A DNA stretch of 64,000 bases. Origin: Pseudomonas viridiflava. Its GTDB lineage: Bacteria; Pseudomonadota; Gammaproteobacteria; Pseudomonadales; Pseudomonadaceae. Of the stretch, positions 8,700-16,881 are shown in pieces. The stretch is from contig NZ_UUIS01000071.1 in assembly GCF_900589395.1 (NCBI RefSeq), forward strand, positions 1 to 64,000, written 5' to 3'. The notes below the pieces were generated by a model. The model was not told the DNA's origin, made no database searches, and was given only the letters and a program-made list of their open reading frames with translations. The translations under genes were made by a program, and so were the position numbers. Positions within the stretch are counted from its first letter, which is position 1; the number at the start of each line of letters is the position of its first letter.

Positions 8700-9638
8700 T
8701 CAGGCCGGCAGGGCGGTCTTGCGCTGGGTTTCGGCGAAGCAGGCCTGCAGGTGCGACAGGACAATCTCGCCCATGGCCAGGCGGGTCTGTTCAGTGGCGC
8801 TGGCGCGGTGCGGCTGTAGCACCACGTTGTCCAGCGTGCGCAGCGCCTCGGGGACGTTGGGTTCGTTGGCAAACACGTCCAGCCCGGCGCCGGCGATGGT
8901 GCCGTCTTGCAGGGCCGCGATCAGTGCGTCCTCATCGACCAGCTTGCCGCGCGCGACATTGATGAAGTAGCCCTTGGGGCCCAGCGCTTCGAACACCGGG
9001 GCGGTGATGATCGCCCGGCCCAGGTCGGCCGAGGCGGCCAGCACCACCACATCGCTGTGGTGCGCCAGTTCCAGCAGGTCGGGGAAGAAGCGGTAACCGG
9101 TCTGCGGCTGCTCGCGCAAATCGTTGTACTGGATGCTCATGCCGAACGCCTGGGCGCGGCGAGCAATGGCGTGGCCGACCTGGCCCAGGCCGACGATGCC
9201 GATGCGCGTGCCGCTGACCTTGCGGGCCAGTGGCTGGTTGACCCGGCCCCACTGGCCGGTGCGCACGATGCGCTCGCCGACGGCCAGGTCGCGCAGCGTC
9301 ATGATCAGCAGACCCATGGCCATGTCGGCCACGTCATCGGTCAAGACGCCCGGCGTGGTGGTGACCCGCACGCCGCGTTCGGCGGCGTGGTCCAGGTCGA
9401 CCGCGTCGGTGCCGATGCCACTGATGGCAATGATCTGCAGGTTGGGCAAGCGGTCCATCAGCGCATTGGACAAGCCCTTGGCGCCCCCGGTGACCACGCC
9501 GCGAATACGCGGGCCGACCGCCTTGAGCAGGGCGTCCTGATCGTCGGCCAGGTACAGGCGGTGGACGGTGTAGCTGTGCAGGAGCCGGGCGTCGATGGGC
9601 GCCGGAACGGGTTGGGTGAGCAGGATATCCTGGGTCAT
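8700..9638 (-). CDS. D-2-hydroxyacid dehydrogenase (glyoxylate/hydroxypyruvate reductase-like)
   Basis: This 312-residue NAD(P)-dependent enzyme should interconvert a 2-oxoacid and a D-2-hydroxyacid. The Rossmann motif GLGQVG starts at residue 150. The catalytic triad is present: Arg230 in NVARGK, Glu259 in FANEP, His277 in LQPHRASAT. I chose the ATG at 9638 over a GTG two codons upstream because the AAGGAAG ribosome-binding site is then seven bases away. It precedes the GudP-like carrier and is divergent from a LysR gene, which suggests carrier and enzyme handle the same hydroxyacid. It is a paralog of the enzyme at 15405-16361. Confidence 0.9.
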   Translation of the reverse strand: MTQDILLTQPVPAPIDARLLHSYTVHRLYLADDQDALLKAVGPRIRGVVTGGAKGLSNALMDRLPNLQIIAISGIGTDAVDLDHAAERGVRVTTTPGVLTDDVADMAMGLLIMTLRDLAVGERIVRTGQWGRVNQPLARKVSGTRIGIVGLGQVGHAIARRAQAFGMSIQYNDLREQPQTGYRFFPDLLELAHHSDVVVLAASADLGRAIITAPVFEALGPKGYFINVARGKLVDEDALIAALQDGTIAGAGLDVFANEPNVPEALRTLDNVVLQPHRASATEQTRLAMGEIVLSHLQACFAETQRKTALPA

Positions 9639-9729
9639 CGTCACTTCCTTTGAGTTGTCGTTGTAAAGGACTCTGAGAGTGACGACAGCCTAGGAAAATC
9701 ATCGATTCACGTCTAACATCCATAGTGAA

Positions 9730-9741
9730 TGTATCGATACA
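9730..9741. promoter_or_regulatory. Perfect 12-bp palindrome, candidate LysR operator
   Basis: TGTATCGATACA is a perfect palindrome in the 114-base gap between the divergent dehydrogenase and LysR genes, ending 11 bases before the LysR start. Its position fits autoregulation with activation of the divergent operon. Confidence 0.45.
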
Positions 9742-9752
9742 AGAATTGAATC

Positions 9753-10649
9753 GTGGAATTGCACCAACTGCGTTGCTTTGTGATGGTTGCCGAGGAGTTG
9801 CACTTCGGTCGGGCCGCACAACGGCTGTTCATGACCCAGCCACCACTGAGCCGACAGATCCAGTTGCTGGAGCGATCACTGGGCGTGCAGTTGCTCGACC
9901 GCAACAACCGCCAGGTGCGCCTGACCGTGGCCGGCCGGCAGTTTCTGCGCGATGCCCAGCACCTGCTGGCCTACACCGAGCAGGCCAGCGACAGTGCCCG
10001 GCGCCTGGCCAGTGGCGAGGCCGGGCAACTGGTGCTCGGGTTTACCGCGGTCAGCGGCTACAACCTGATTCCCGACCTGCTCAGCCAGGCCGGGCAGGCG
10101 CTGCCGGACATCGGCTTCGAACTGCACGAGATGGTGTCCAGTGACCAGACCGAAGCCCTGGCTGCCAACATGATCGACATCGGTTTCGTGCGCAGTGCAG
10201 ACCCGCGCCAGGGCTGGAGCTATCAACTGGCCAGCCGCGAGCCGTTGATGGTGGTGATGCCCACCGGGCATCCGTTGGCCGCCCGTGAGCGCCTGGCCGC
10301 CAGCGACCTGGTCCACCACCCGTTTGTCATGTATTCGCCCAAGGAAGGCCGTTATTTCTACGACTGCATCGTTGGCCTGTTCGCCGCAGCCGGTGTGTCG
10401 CCGCGCTACCTGTACTACCTCAAGCAGACCCATTCGATCCTGGGCCTGGTGCGCGCCGGCCTGGGCATCGCCATTGTCCCGGCCTCGGGCCGCGAGCTGT
10501 ACATGGGTCACCTGCAATTTCGCCCGCTGGCCGATGCCTCGCCGACCGCCGACATGTACATGGTCTACCGCGACGACAACGACAACCCGGCCCTGCCACG
10601 CTTCATCGACCTGGCCGCGCGGTTCTTTGCCCGCGCCGAAAATCTATAA
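9753..10649 (+). CDS. LysR family transcriptional regulator
   Basis: This 298-residue regulator has the standard N-terminal winged helix-turn-helix (ELHQLRCFVMVAEELHFGRA through TQPPLSRQIQLLE), followed by a periplasmic-binding-like effector domain from about residue 90. The start is GTG (VELHQLRCF), without a strong ribosome-binding site. It is divergent from the 2-hydroxyacid dehydrogenase and ACS carrier and most likely controls them in response to the imported compound or a product. Confidence 0.93.
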   Translation: MELHQLRCFVMVAEELHFGRAAQRLFMTQPPLSRQIQLLERSLGVQLLDRNNRQVRLTVAGRQFLRDAQHLLAYTEQASDSARRLASGEAGQLVLGFTAVSGYNLIPDLLSQAGQALPDIGFELHEMVSSDQTEALAANMIDIGFVRSADPRQGWSYQLASREPLMVVMPTGHPLAARERLAASDLVHHPFVMYSPKEGRYFYDCIVGLFAAAGVSPRYLYYLKQTHSILGLVRAGLGIAIVPASGRELYMGHLQFRPLADASPTADMYMVYRDDNDNPALPRFIDLAARFFARAENL

Positions 10650-10667
10650 ACCCGCACGACCGTAGAA

Positions 10668-10681
10668 CCGGCTTCAGCCGG
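10668..10681. repeat. Short REP-type palindrome
   Basis: CCGGCTTCAGCCGG is a 14-base palindrome within TAGAACCGGCTTCAGCCGGG, a common Pseudomonas intergenic repeat, just after the LysR stop codon. Related copies lie at 15291 and 30623. Confidence 0.6.
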
Positions 10682-10719
10682 GAACGGCACTGATTTTATT
10701 GCTATTAAATTCAACCCTT

Positions 10720-10828
10720 GTAGGAGCGCGCTCTGCCCGCGACCGAGTGCGTAGCAGTCGCAGAAATCTCGAGAACGCTGCAATTTTACGACTGCTGCGC
10801 ACTCGGTCGCGGGCAAGCGCGCTCCTAC
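10720..10828. repeat. Long inverted repeat (REP pair), copy 1
   Basis: Two arms of about 40 bases (10720-10760 and 10789-10828) are inverted copies, differing by one indel and one substitution. Each begins with GTAGGAGCGCGCT. A second copy with nearly the same arms is at 28763-28871. It sits between two convergent regulator genes and could act as a bidirectional terminator or RNA-stability element. Confidence 0.8.
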
Positions 10829-11745
10829 GGGGACACTGGCTCCACTTCCAGCTGCTGGCGCCTGAACTGCCCCGGCGGCAGGCCGTGGATCTGGCGGAAG
10901 CGCCTGGAGAAATACGCCTCATCGGCAAAGCCGCACAATCGAGCCACTTCACCGACCGGCCGGGTGCCGTTGAGCAAGTGGTTGCGTGCCGCGTGCATGC
11001 GCCGCTCCAGCACCAGTTCGCTGAAGGTCTTGCCGATCTCCTTGCGCAACCAGTGGGTCAGGTAGGTCGGTGACAGGTAGGTGGCCGCCGCGGCCTTGGT
11101 CAGGCTCAGGTCCGGGTCGTCCAGGTGTTTGCGCACGTACTCGGACATCCGCGTCAAGGCATCGCGGCGGCTGGCCTGGGCGGCATTGTTCTCGGCCAGT
11201 TGCTTGAGGGGTTCGGCGTACAGCCGGCACACCGTGCCGATCATCTGCAGCAGCAGGCCCTTGATGATTTCCCGGGTGCCGAACTGGCGCTGCGGGTCCA
11301 GGTCGCGCATCTGCCGCACCAGCGTACACACATGATCGAAGTCGTCCTGCCCCAAGATGAAATCCAAGTGCTCCTGGAAGCGGAACGGCGACAGCTCCGG
11401 CGCCAGCAGGATCGACACTTCTTCCAGGTCCATCGGGTCGCACTGCAAATGCGGCAGCAAGAAGGTCTGAGAGAAGTTGATGACCATGAAATGGTTATCG
11501 GCCGGGTGCTCGATCAGGTGCATGCGGTGCGGCAGGATGAAGGCCAGGGCATTGCGCGGGAAAGGGCGCTGCACATGACCGATGTGCTGCACCGTATCGC
11601 CGCCTAGATTGACCTGGATCTGGAAGTACTCGTGGCGATGCAGGCCGGTCTCGGCGCGGCGGGCCTTCTCGTCACGGATGTAGAAGTCGGCGCGCTCGCT
11701 GCGCTGCTGCATGCCGTAGGTCGGTACCCGGCTGGCTGGCTGCAT
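10825..11745 (-). CDS. AraC family transcriptional regulator
   Basis: This 306-residue protein has an N-terminal cupin-like sensing region and a C-terminal double helix-turn-helix (SLTKAAAATYLSPTYLTHWL and PVGEVARLCGFADEAYFSRR). I chose the ATG at 11745 because GGGAG lies six bases upstream; an in-frame extension to 11904 looks non-coding. Its last codons overlap the end of the inverted repeat at 10720-10828. It is divergent from the transporter/FAH/SDR/dehydrogenase operon across a 554-base gap and is the obvious regulator of it. Confidence 0.9.
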   Translation of the reverse strand: MQPASRVPTYGMQQRSERADFYIRDEKARRAETGLHRHEYFQIQVNLGGDTVQHIGHVQRPFPRNALAFILPHRMHLIEHPADNHFMVINFSQTFLLPHLQCDPMDLEEVSILLAPELSPFRFQEHLDFILGQDDFDHVCTLVRQMRDLDPQRQFGTREIIKGLLLQMIGTVCRLYAEPLKQLAENNAAQASRRDALTRMSEYVRKHLDDPDLSLTKAAAATYLSPTYLTHWLRKEIGKTFSELVLERRMHAARNHLLNGTRPVGEVARLCGFADEAYFSRRFRQIHGLPPGQFRRQQLEVEPVSP

Positions 11746-12299
11746 GTTCATCTCCCTTGTTGTTAAACGGCCACCAGGGCCTGGGATCGTAGGAGGATTT
11801 TTGTCCAGCGCAGCATGATGTGGCAAGCGATGTACGATGACCTTGTATGGATGTGCCTTCAGCGGCATTTGGACGATGCAAGGGTCGTGTGCAAAAACCA
11901 TCATCCAGCCTGTTCCTATTTGGAAGGCTCTAGAACGGTATTTTCAGGCTTTTTAAAGGTTGTCCTGACGGCAGGGGGGGAAATCATATTTTTTGGACAA
12001 CCCGGATTGATCCCGGTCTTGAGTGAAAAAACGTTCTAATCCATCCGTTGATTTTTAAAGGTTGTACGACCACCTTGATAGGCGTTGCAGAAGACATCGA
12101 CCAACAATAATCAAAGGTGCTCGCACAATGACAACCCTTCTTCGCTCGCCCAGACCGCCCGACCGGTGTGCGACGAGCCCGCCCCCAAGGGCTGATTGAC
12201 CCCCACCCGATCCAGTGCAGCACACGCCTTCCGCCTGCGAGAGGGCCGGTCCTGTTTTGCCTGAAAACCTCGATAGCCCAAGAACAAAGAGGTCAAACC
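11746..12299. promoter_or_regulatory. Long intergenic control region between the AraC gene and the carrier operon
   Basis: This 554-base stretch has no credible gene. It contains two exact copies of TTTTTAAAGGTTGT at 11950-11963 and 12052-12065, 102 bases apart in the same orientation. The second runs into GGTTGTACGACC, an imperfect palindrome. Direct repeats in the promoter of a divergent operon are typical AraC-protein sites. Confidence 0.5.
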
Positions 12300-13652
12300 A
12301 TGTCGAGTCTCCCCAATTCCCAGGCCGCGTCTGTCGCCACCGGCGCCGCCCCCCTTGAAGCTGCAGGTTCCGCCGTGCGCCTGCCCACCCGCCGTCGCTG
12401 GTTCATGCTGAGCCTGCTGCTGATCGCCACGATCATCAACTACGTCGACCGGGTAAACATTTCCATCGCCGCACCGTTCATGGCCAAGGACCTGGGGCTG
12501 GACAAGATCGAGATGGGCCTGATCTTTTCCGCCTTTGCCTGGACCTACGCCCTGGCACTGGTGCCGGCCGGGTTCGTCGCTGACCGCTTCGGCTCCAAGC
12601 TGACCTACGGCGTGTCGCTGATCAGTTGGTCGGCGGTCACCGTCTGTCAGGGCCTGGCCACCGGCTTCAGCTCCTTGTTCGGCCTGCGCCTGGCGGTCGG
12701 TGCCATGGAAGCGCCGGCGTTCCCGGCCAATAGCCGTGCGGTAACGGTGTGGTTTCCGGCCCGCGAACGCGGCATGGCCAGCAGCATCTATGTGTGCGGC
12801 CAGTACCTGGGCACGGCCCTGTTCACTGGGGCCTTGCTGTGGCTGGCGACCACCTACGACTGGCGCCATGTGTTCTACAGCACCGGCGCGGTCGGCATCG
12901 TGTTCGGGGTGGTCTGGCTGTTCCTGTACCGTGACCCGCTGAACTGCAAGAAGGTCAGCAAAGAAGAACTCAAGTACATCGAAGACGGCGGCGGCCTGGT
13001 CAAGAGCAGCCAGGAGCGCACCAAGTTCAACTGGCGCCAGATTGCCGAGCTGTTTCGCTATCGGCAGGTCTGGGCAATTTGCATCGGCAAGTTCGCCAGC
13101 ACCTCGGCGCTGTATTTCTTCCTGACCTGGTTCCCGACCTACCTGATCGAAGAACGCCAGTTGACCACCATCAAGGTCGGCATCTTCGCCATCATGCCGT
13201 TCATTGGCGCGACCATCGGCATCCTGCTGGCCGGCGCTATTTCGGACCTGCTGATCCGTCGCGGCTACAGCATGTCGTTCGCCCGCAAGCTGCCCCTGGT
13301 GGTGGGCTCGATGCTGGGCATGTCCATCGTGCTGGTCAATTTCACCGACTCCAACCTGATCTGCATCGCCATCCTGACCATTGCCTTCTTCGCCCAGGGC
13401 ATCGCTTCGTCGTCGTGGGCGGCGGTGTCGGAAATCGCGCCCAAGGAACTGATCGGCCTGACCGGCGGAGTCACCAGCCTGGCGGCCAATATCGGTGGCA
13501 TCGTTACCCCGATCGTGATCGGCGCCATCGTGCAGTCCACCGGCAACTTCTCCCTGGCGTTCTGGTTCATCGGTGCGGTGGCCTTGATGGGCACCTTGTC
13601 CTACTCGCTGCTGCTGGGCCGGTTGTATCGCATCCAGCTCAAGGCGCGCTGA
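12300..13652 (+). CDS. MFS transporter, ACS family
   Basis: This 450-residue carrier has 12 predicted membrane segments and an ACS-family first helix (IATIINYVDRVNISIAAPF), with loop motif VADRFGSKLTYG. It is related to the carrier at 7294-8643 but clearly diverged. The ATG at 12300 follows AAAGAGG and starts a typical short cytoplasmic tail; the frame is open further upstream but lacks a start signal. It is the first gene of an apparent operon with FAH-family hydrolase, SDR and 2-hydroxyacid dehydrogenase genes, so it probably imports an aldonate-like acid degraded by them. Confidence 0.9.
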   Translation: MSSLPNSQAASVATGAAPLEAAGSAVRLPTRRRWFMLSLLLIATIINYVDRVNISIAAPFMAKDLGLDKIEMGLIFSAFAWTYALALVPAGFVADRFGSKLTYGVSLISWSAVTVCQGLATGFSSLFGLRLAVGAMEAPAFPANSRAVTVWFPARERGMASSIYVCGQYLGTALFTGALLWLATTYDWRHVFYSTGAVGIVFGVVWLFLYRDPLNCKKVSKEELKYIEDGGGLVKSSQERTKFNWRQIAELFRYRQVWAICIGKFASTSALYFFLTWFPTYLIEERQLTTIKVGIFAIMPFIGATIGILLAGAISDLLIRRGYSMSFARKLPLVVGSMLGMSIVLVNFTDSNLICIAILTIAFFAQGIASSSWAAVSEIAPKELIGLTGGVTSLAANIGGIVTPIVIGAIVQSTGNFSLAFWFIGAVALMGTLSYSLLLGRLYRIQLKAR

Positions 13653-13772
13653 GTCGACGTCACCGGGCTCAATCGGCTCGTTTACTCCAAAGCAAAGCGG
13701 TTTTCGTCCAACTTTACAGCGACAGACCGCTTTAGCCTGAACCCACCCATCAAGACCTGAGCGTGCCGAACC

Positions 13773-14465
13773 ATGACTGATTTTGTCTTCACCCCCGTTG
13801 CCCAGCCCAGCCTGCCGATTGCCGGCAGCACGCAGCGCTTTCCGGTCGGTCGGGTGTTCTGCCTGGGCCGCAACTACCCCTGGAGCGACGCCCAGGGCCA
13901 GGCGCGCGGCGTGCCGTTGTTTTTCATGAAACCGGCCAGTTCAGTGGTCGAGGTCGGCAGCGAGATCGCCTACCCGGTGCAGACCGAAGAGTTCTGCCAC
14001 GAGATCGAACTGGTCGTGGCCATCGGCACCGGCGGCGCCGACATCCCTGAAAGCCTGGCGCTGGAGCACGTCTGGGGCTATGCCGCCGGCCTGGACCTGA
14101 CCCGTCGCGACCAGCAGCGCGCTGCCAAGCAGGCCGGTCTGCCGTGGGAAGGCGCCAAGGCCTTCGATGCGTCGGCCCCGATCACCGCCATTCAGCCGGT
14201 CAGCGCCCGGGGCCATGCCGAGCAAGGCGCGGTGTGGCTCAAGGTCAACGGCGCCGAGCGCCAGCGTTCGCACCTGCAAAGCCAGCTGTGGTCGGTGGCG
14301 GAAATCGTCAGCCACCTGTCGCGCAGCGTCACTCTGTTGCCGGGTGACCTGATCATGACTGGCACCCCTGAAGGCGTGGCAGCCCTGGAGCCGGGCGACG
14401 TGATCAGCGCCGGTATTGACGGGGTCGGCAGCCTCGAAGTTCGCGTGGGCCAACGAGCGGCCTGA
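13773..14465 (+). CDS. Fumarylacetoacetate hydrolase (FAH) family protein
   Basis: This 230-residue protein has the compact FAH fold. VFCLGRNYPW begins the domain, FCHEIELVVAIG carries the metal-binding Glu residues, and GDLIMTGTPEGVAALEPGD is the conserved C-terminal loop. Enzymes of this size hydrolyse fumarylpyruvate, acylpyruvates or diketo-deoxy sugar acids, or decarboxylate oxaloacetate. Next to an SDR and an ACS carrier, a diketo-acid hydrolase of a sugar-acid pathway is plausible but inferred. It lies 120 bases after the carrier. Confidence 0.88.
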   Translation: MTDFVFTPVAQPSLPIAGSTQRFPVGRVFCLGRNYPWSDAQGQARGVPLFFMKPASSVVEVGSEIAYPVQTEEFCHEIELVVAIGTGGADIPESLALEHVWGYAAGLDLTRRDQQRAAKQAGLPWEGAKAFDASAPITAIQPVSARGHAEQGAVWLKVNGAERQRSHLQSQLWSVAEIVSHLSRSVTLLPGDLIMTGTPEGVAALEPGDVISAGIDGVGSLEVRVGQRAA

Positions 14466-14503
14466 AACGCTCGATCAGACAGTGCTTCAACAGGAGAACA
14501 ACA

Positions 14504-15268
14504 ATGTCCAATAACCCCTCTTCGAAAATTGCCCTGGTGACCGGGGCCGGCAGTGGCATCGGCAAAGCCGTGGCCCTGGGCCTGCTGCAGGACGGCTACA
14601 CCGTGGTGCTGGCCGGTCGTCGCCTGGAGCCGCTGCTCGGGGTTGCCGAACAGGCCGCCGCCCAGGGCTGGCAGGCCCTGCCGGTGGTCACCGATGTGCG
14701 CGATCCGGCCAGCGTCAAGGCGTTGTTTGCCACGGTCGAGGAACGCTTTGGCCGCCTCGATGTGATTTTCAACAACGCGGGCGTCAACGCCCCGGCCGTG
14801 CCGGTCGACGAACTGCCGCTGGAGAACTGGGACAACATCATCGCCACTAACGTCAACGGTGTGTTCCTGTGCTGCCGCGAGGCCTTTGGCCTGATGCGCC
14901 GCCAGCAGCCGCAAGGTGGACGGATCATCAACAACGGCTCGATTTCCGCACACTCGCCGCGCCCGTTCACCTCGCCCTACACCGCCAGCAAACATGCGGT
15001 GCTGGGCCTGACCAAGGCGCTGGCGCTGGACGGCCGCGAGTTCGACATCGCCGTCAGCCAGATCGACATCGGCAACGCGCTGACCGAGCTGTCCGAGCGC
15101 ATGACCCGTGGCGTGCGCCAGGCCAACGGCGAGATTGCGGTGGAGCCGATGGTGGACGTGCAGCACATCGCCGATGCCGTGCGCTACATCGCCGGCCTGC
15201 CGCTGTCGGCCAACGTCCTGAACATGACCGTCATGGCCACCAAGATGCCCTTCGTCGGCCGCGGCTGA
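14504..15268 (+). CDS. Short-chain dehydrogenase/reductase (SDR)
   Basis: This 254-residue classical SDR has a cofactor motif TGAGSGIG (13-20), NNAG (90-93), and catalytic Ser146 or Ser148, Tyr159 and Lys163 in the YxxxK motif. It should oxidise or reduce a secondary alcohol with NAD(P). An AGGAG ribosome-binding site precedes the ATG. In this operon it could produce the diketo acid cleaved by the FAH-family neighbour, as in 2-keto-3-deoxy sugar-acid pathways. That assignment is inferred from context. Confidence 0.9.
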   Translation: MSNNPSSKIALVTGAGSGIGKAVALGLLQDGYTVVLAGRRLEPLLGVAEQAAAQGWQALPVVTDVRDPASVKALFATVEERFGRLDVIFNNAGVNAPAVPVDELPLENWDNIIATNVNGVFLCCREAFGLMRRQQPQGGRIINNGSISAHSPRPFTSPYTASKHAVLGLTKALALDGREFDIAVSQIDIGNALTELSERMTRGVRQANGEIAVEPMVDVQHIADAVRYIAGLPLSANVLNMTVMATKMPFVGRG

Positions 15269-15285
15269 CCCTACCCACACCGACC

Positions 15286-15373
15286 CCGTAGGACCGGCTT
15301 CAGCCGGCAATGCAGACACCGCCCGTTCGCACCCTTGACGGGCAGGGCGGTGAGCTGCCCGCCCGGTTCTACG
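15286..15373. repeat. REP-type inverted repeat
   Basis: CGTAGGACCGG near 15287 is mirrored by CCGGTTCTACG near 15363, with further internal palindromes (CCGGCTTCAGCCGG; GGGCAGGGCGG opposite CTGCCCGCCC). It lies between the SDR and dehydrogenase genes and could set their relative transcript levels. Confidence 0.6.
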
Positions 15374-15404
15374 AAGATGCATCCCATTGTCTGCGAGGTA
15401 CACC

Positions 15405-16361
15405 ATGAAACCCGAAGTCCTGCAACTGAGCCCGATCCTGATCCCCGAAATCCGCGAGCGCCTCGCCGAACTGTTCGTGATCCGCCCCTATTTCCAGCAG
15501 GCCGACAAGGCCGCCTACCTGGCCGAACATGGTCCCAACATCCGTGGCGTCATCACCGGCGGCCACACCGGCATCACCCGCGCGGTGCTGTCGCAACTGC
15601 CACGCGTGGAAGTGGTGGCGGTCAATGGCGTGGGCACCGATGCCGTCGACCTGGCCTATTGCCGTGACCTGGGCATTCACGTGACCGCGACCATCGGTGC
15701 ACTGACCGACGATGTTGCCGACCTGGCCATCGGCCTGTTGATCTCGGCCTGCCGTGGCCTGTGCACCAGCGACCGTTATGTACGCACCGGCCAGTGGCAA
15801 CACAGCCCGACACCGTTGGCACCGCTGCCGCTGGCCCGGCAGTTCAGCGGCATGCGTATCGGCATCGTCGGCCTGGGCCGGGTCGGCCGTGCAGTGGCGA
15901 CCCGGGCGGCAGCCTTCGGTTGCCCCATCAGCTACACCGACCTGCAACCGGTGACGGGCGTGGATTACCGTTTCGTCGCCGACCTCACCGAGCTGGCCCG
16001 TGACAGCGACGCGCTGATCCTGGCCGCGGCTGCCGACAGCGGCAAGGCCATCGTCGATGCCCGGGTGCTGGACGCCCTGGGCGAGGAGGGCTACCTGATC
16101 AACGTCGCCCGCGGCAAGCTGATCAACGAAGACGACCTGGTGGCCGCCCTCAAGGCCGGCCGCATCGCCGGCGCCGGGCTGGACGTCTTCGTTGACGAAC
16201 CCCGCGTGCCCGAGGTGTTGTTCGACAACGAAACCGTCGTGCTGCAACCGCACCGCGCCAGCGCCACGGTCCAGACCCGCACACGCATGGGCGAAATGGT
16301 CATCGCCAGCCTGGTCGACACCTTTGCCGGGCGCAAACCCAATGCCTGCGTGACCGGCTGA
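15405..16361 (+). CDS. D-2-hydroxyacid dehydrogenase, second paralog
   Basis: This 318-residue enzyme is a paralog of the one at 8700-9638, with the same LQPHRASAT active-site segment. The Rossmann motif GLGRVG starts at residue 156. The catalytic residues are Arg236, Glu265 and His283. The ATG at 15405 is preferred to a TTG six codons upstream. It is the last gene of the carrier/FAH/SDR operon. Having a paralogous dehydrogenase plus ACS carrier in two nearby modules suggests related substrates. Confidence 0.9.
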   Translation: MKPEVLQLSPILIPEIRERLAELFVIRPYFQQADKAAYLAEHGPNIRGVITGGHTGITRAVLSQLPRVEVVAVNGVGTDAVDLAYCRDLGIHVTATIGALTDDVADLAIGLLISACRGLCTSDRYVRTGQWQHSPTPLAPLPLARQFSGMRIGIVGLGRVGRAVATRAAAFGCPISYTDLQPVTGVDYRFVADLTELARDSDALILAAAADSGKAIVDARVLDALGEEGYLINVARGKLINEDDLVAALKAGRIAGAGLDVFVDEPRVPEVLFDNETVVLQPHRASATVQTRTRMGEMVIASLVDTFAGRKPNACVTG

Positions 16362-16881
16362 AAGCGTTTTTTGCCCGACACCGCCTTGAGGGAGGTGCGC
16401 CAAGGCGGCGCTGTGTCCGTGACTCAAGGCGAGCGCTCATCGAAAAATGAAATAACTCACTGATTTCCCAGATCCTTGTGGGAGGCGGCTTGCCGGCGAT
16501 TGAGCGCGAAGCGCTCACAGGACTGCTGATCGCGCTTTGCCTCACACCGCCCGTGGGAGGGGGCTCTGCCCGCGGTTGAGCGCGAAGCGCTCACAACAAT
16601 CGATGAAACGCTGAAAACTTACGACTCCTGCGCAGCCGGTCGCCGGCAAGCGGGTGCCGGCAAGCGGGCGCCGACAAGCGGGCGCCGACAAGCGGGCGCC
16701 GACAAGCGGGTGCCGACAAGCCGCCTCCCACAGGCTGATGTTGACTGCGCGGCGGTGGCTGATCTTGCAAGGGACGCGCGCAAGGCGTCTGCACGCTTCA
16801 CATTTCCTATGACTCGTCCCGCCTGTTATATGGCCCGTCCACCCCCCGGTGCGATAGTGGCCAAAATAAAAGGATACGAGC
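16362..16881. repeat. Gene-free REP cluster
   Basis: About 520 bases without a gene. After a small hairpin (CCGCCTTG at 16381, CAAGGCGG at 16401) come two GTGGGAGG(C/G)GGCT REP cores near 16480 and 16554, each followed by GAGCGCGAAGCGCTCAC. An opposing core with an internal tandem expansion (16642-16722) follows, ending in GCCGCCTCCCAC. The right end holds the promoter and leader of the FAD oxidase gene. Confidence 0.75.
16642..16722. repeat. 14-bp tandem repeat inside a REP element
   Basis: Five full copies and one partial copy of the unit GCC(G/A)(G/A)CAAGCGGG(C/T) run head to tail from 16642. The last becomes GCCGACAAGCCGCCTCCCAC, the normal REP core. The array appears to have grown by slippage within the REP sequence GCCGGCAAGC. 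Confidence 0.88.

Noticed and set aside
16642..16722. CRISPR-like array
   Set aside because: The 14-base units are directly adjacent with no unique spacers, and no cas gene is present. This is a REP-derived tandem repeat.
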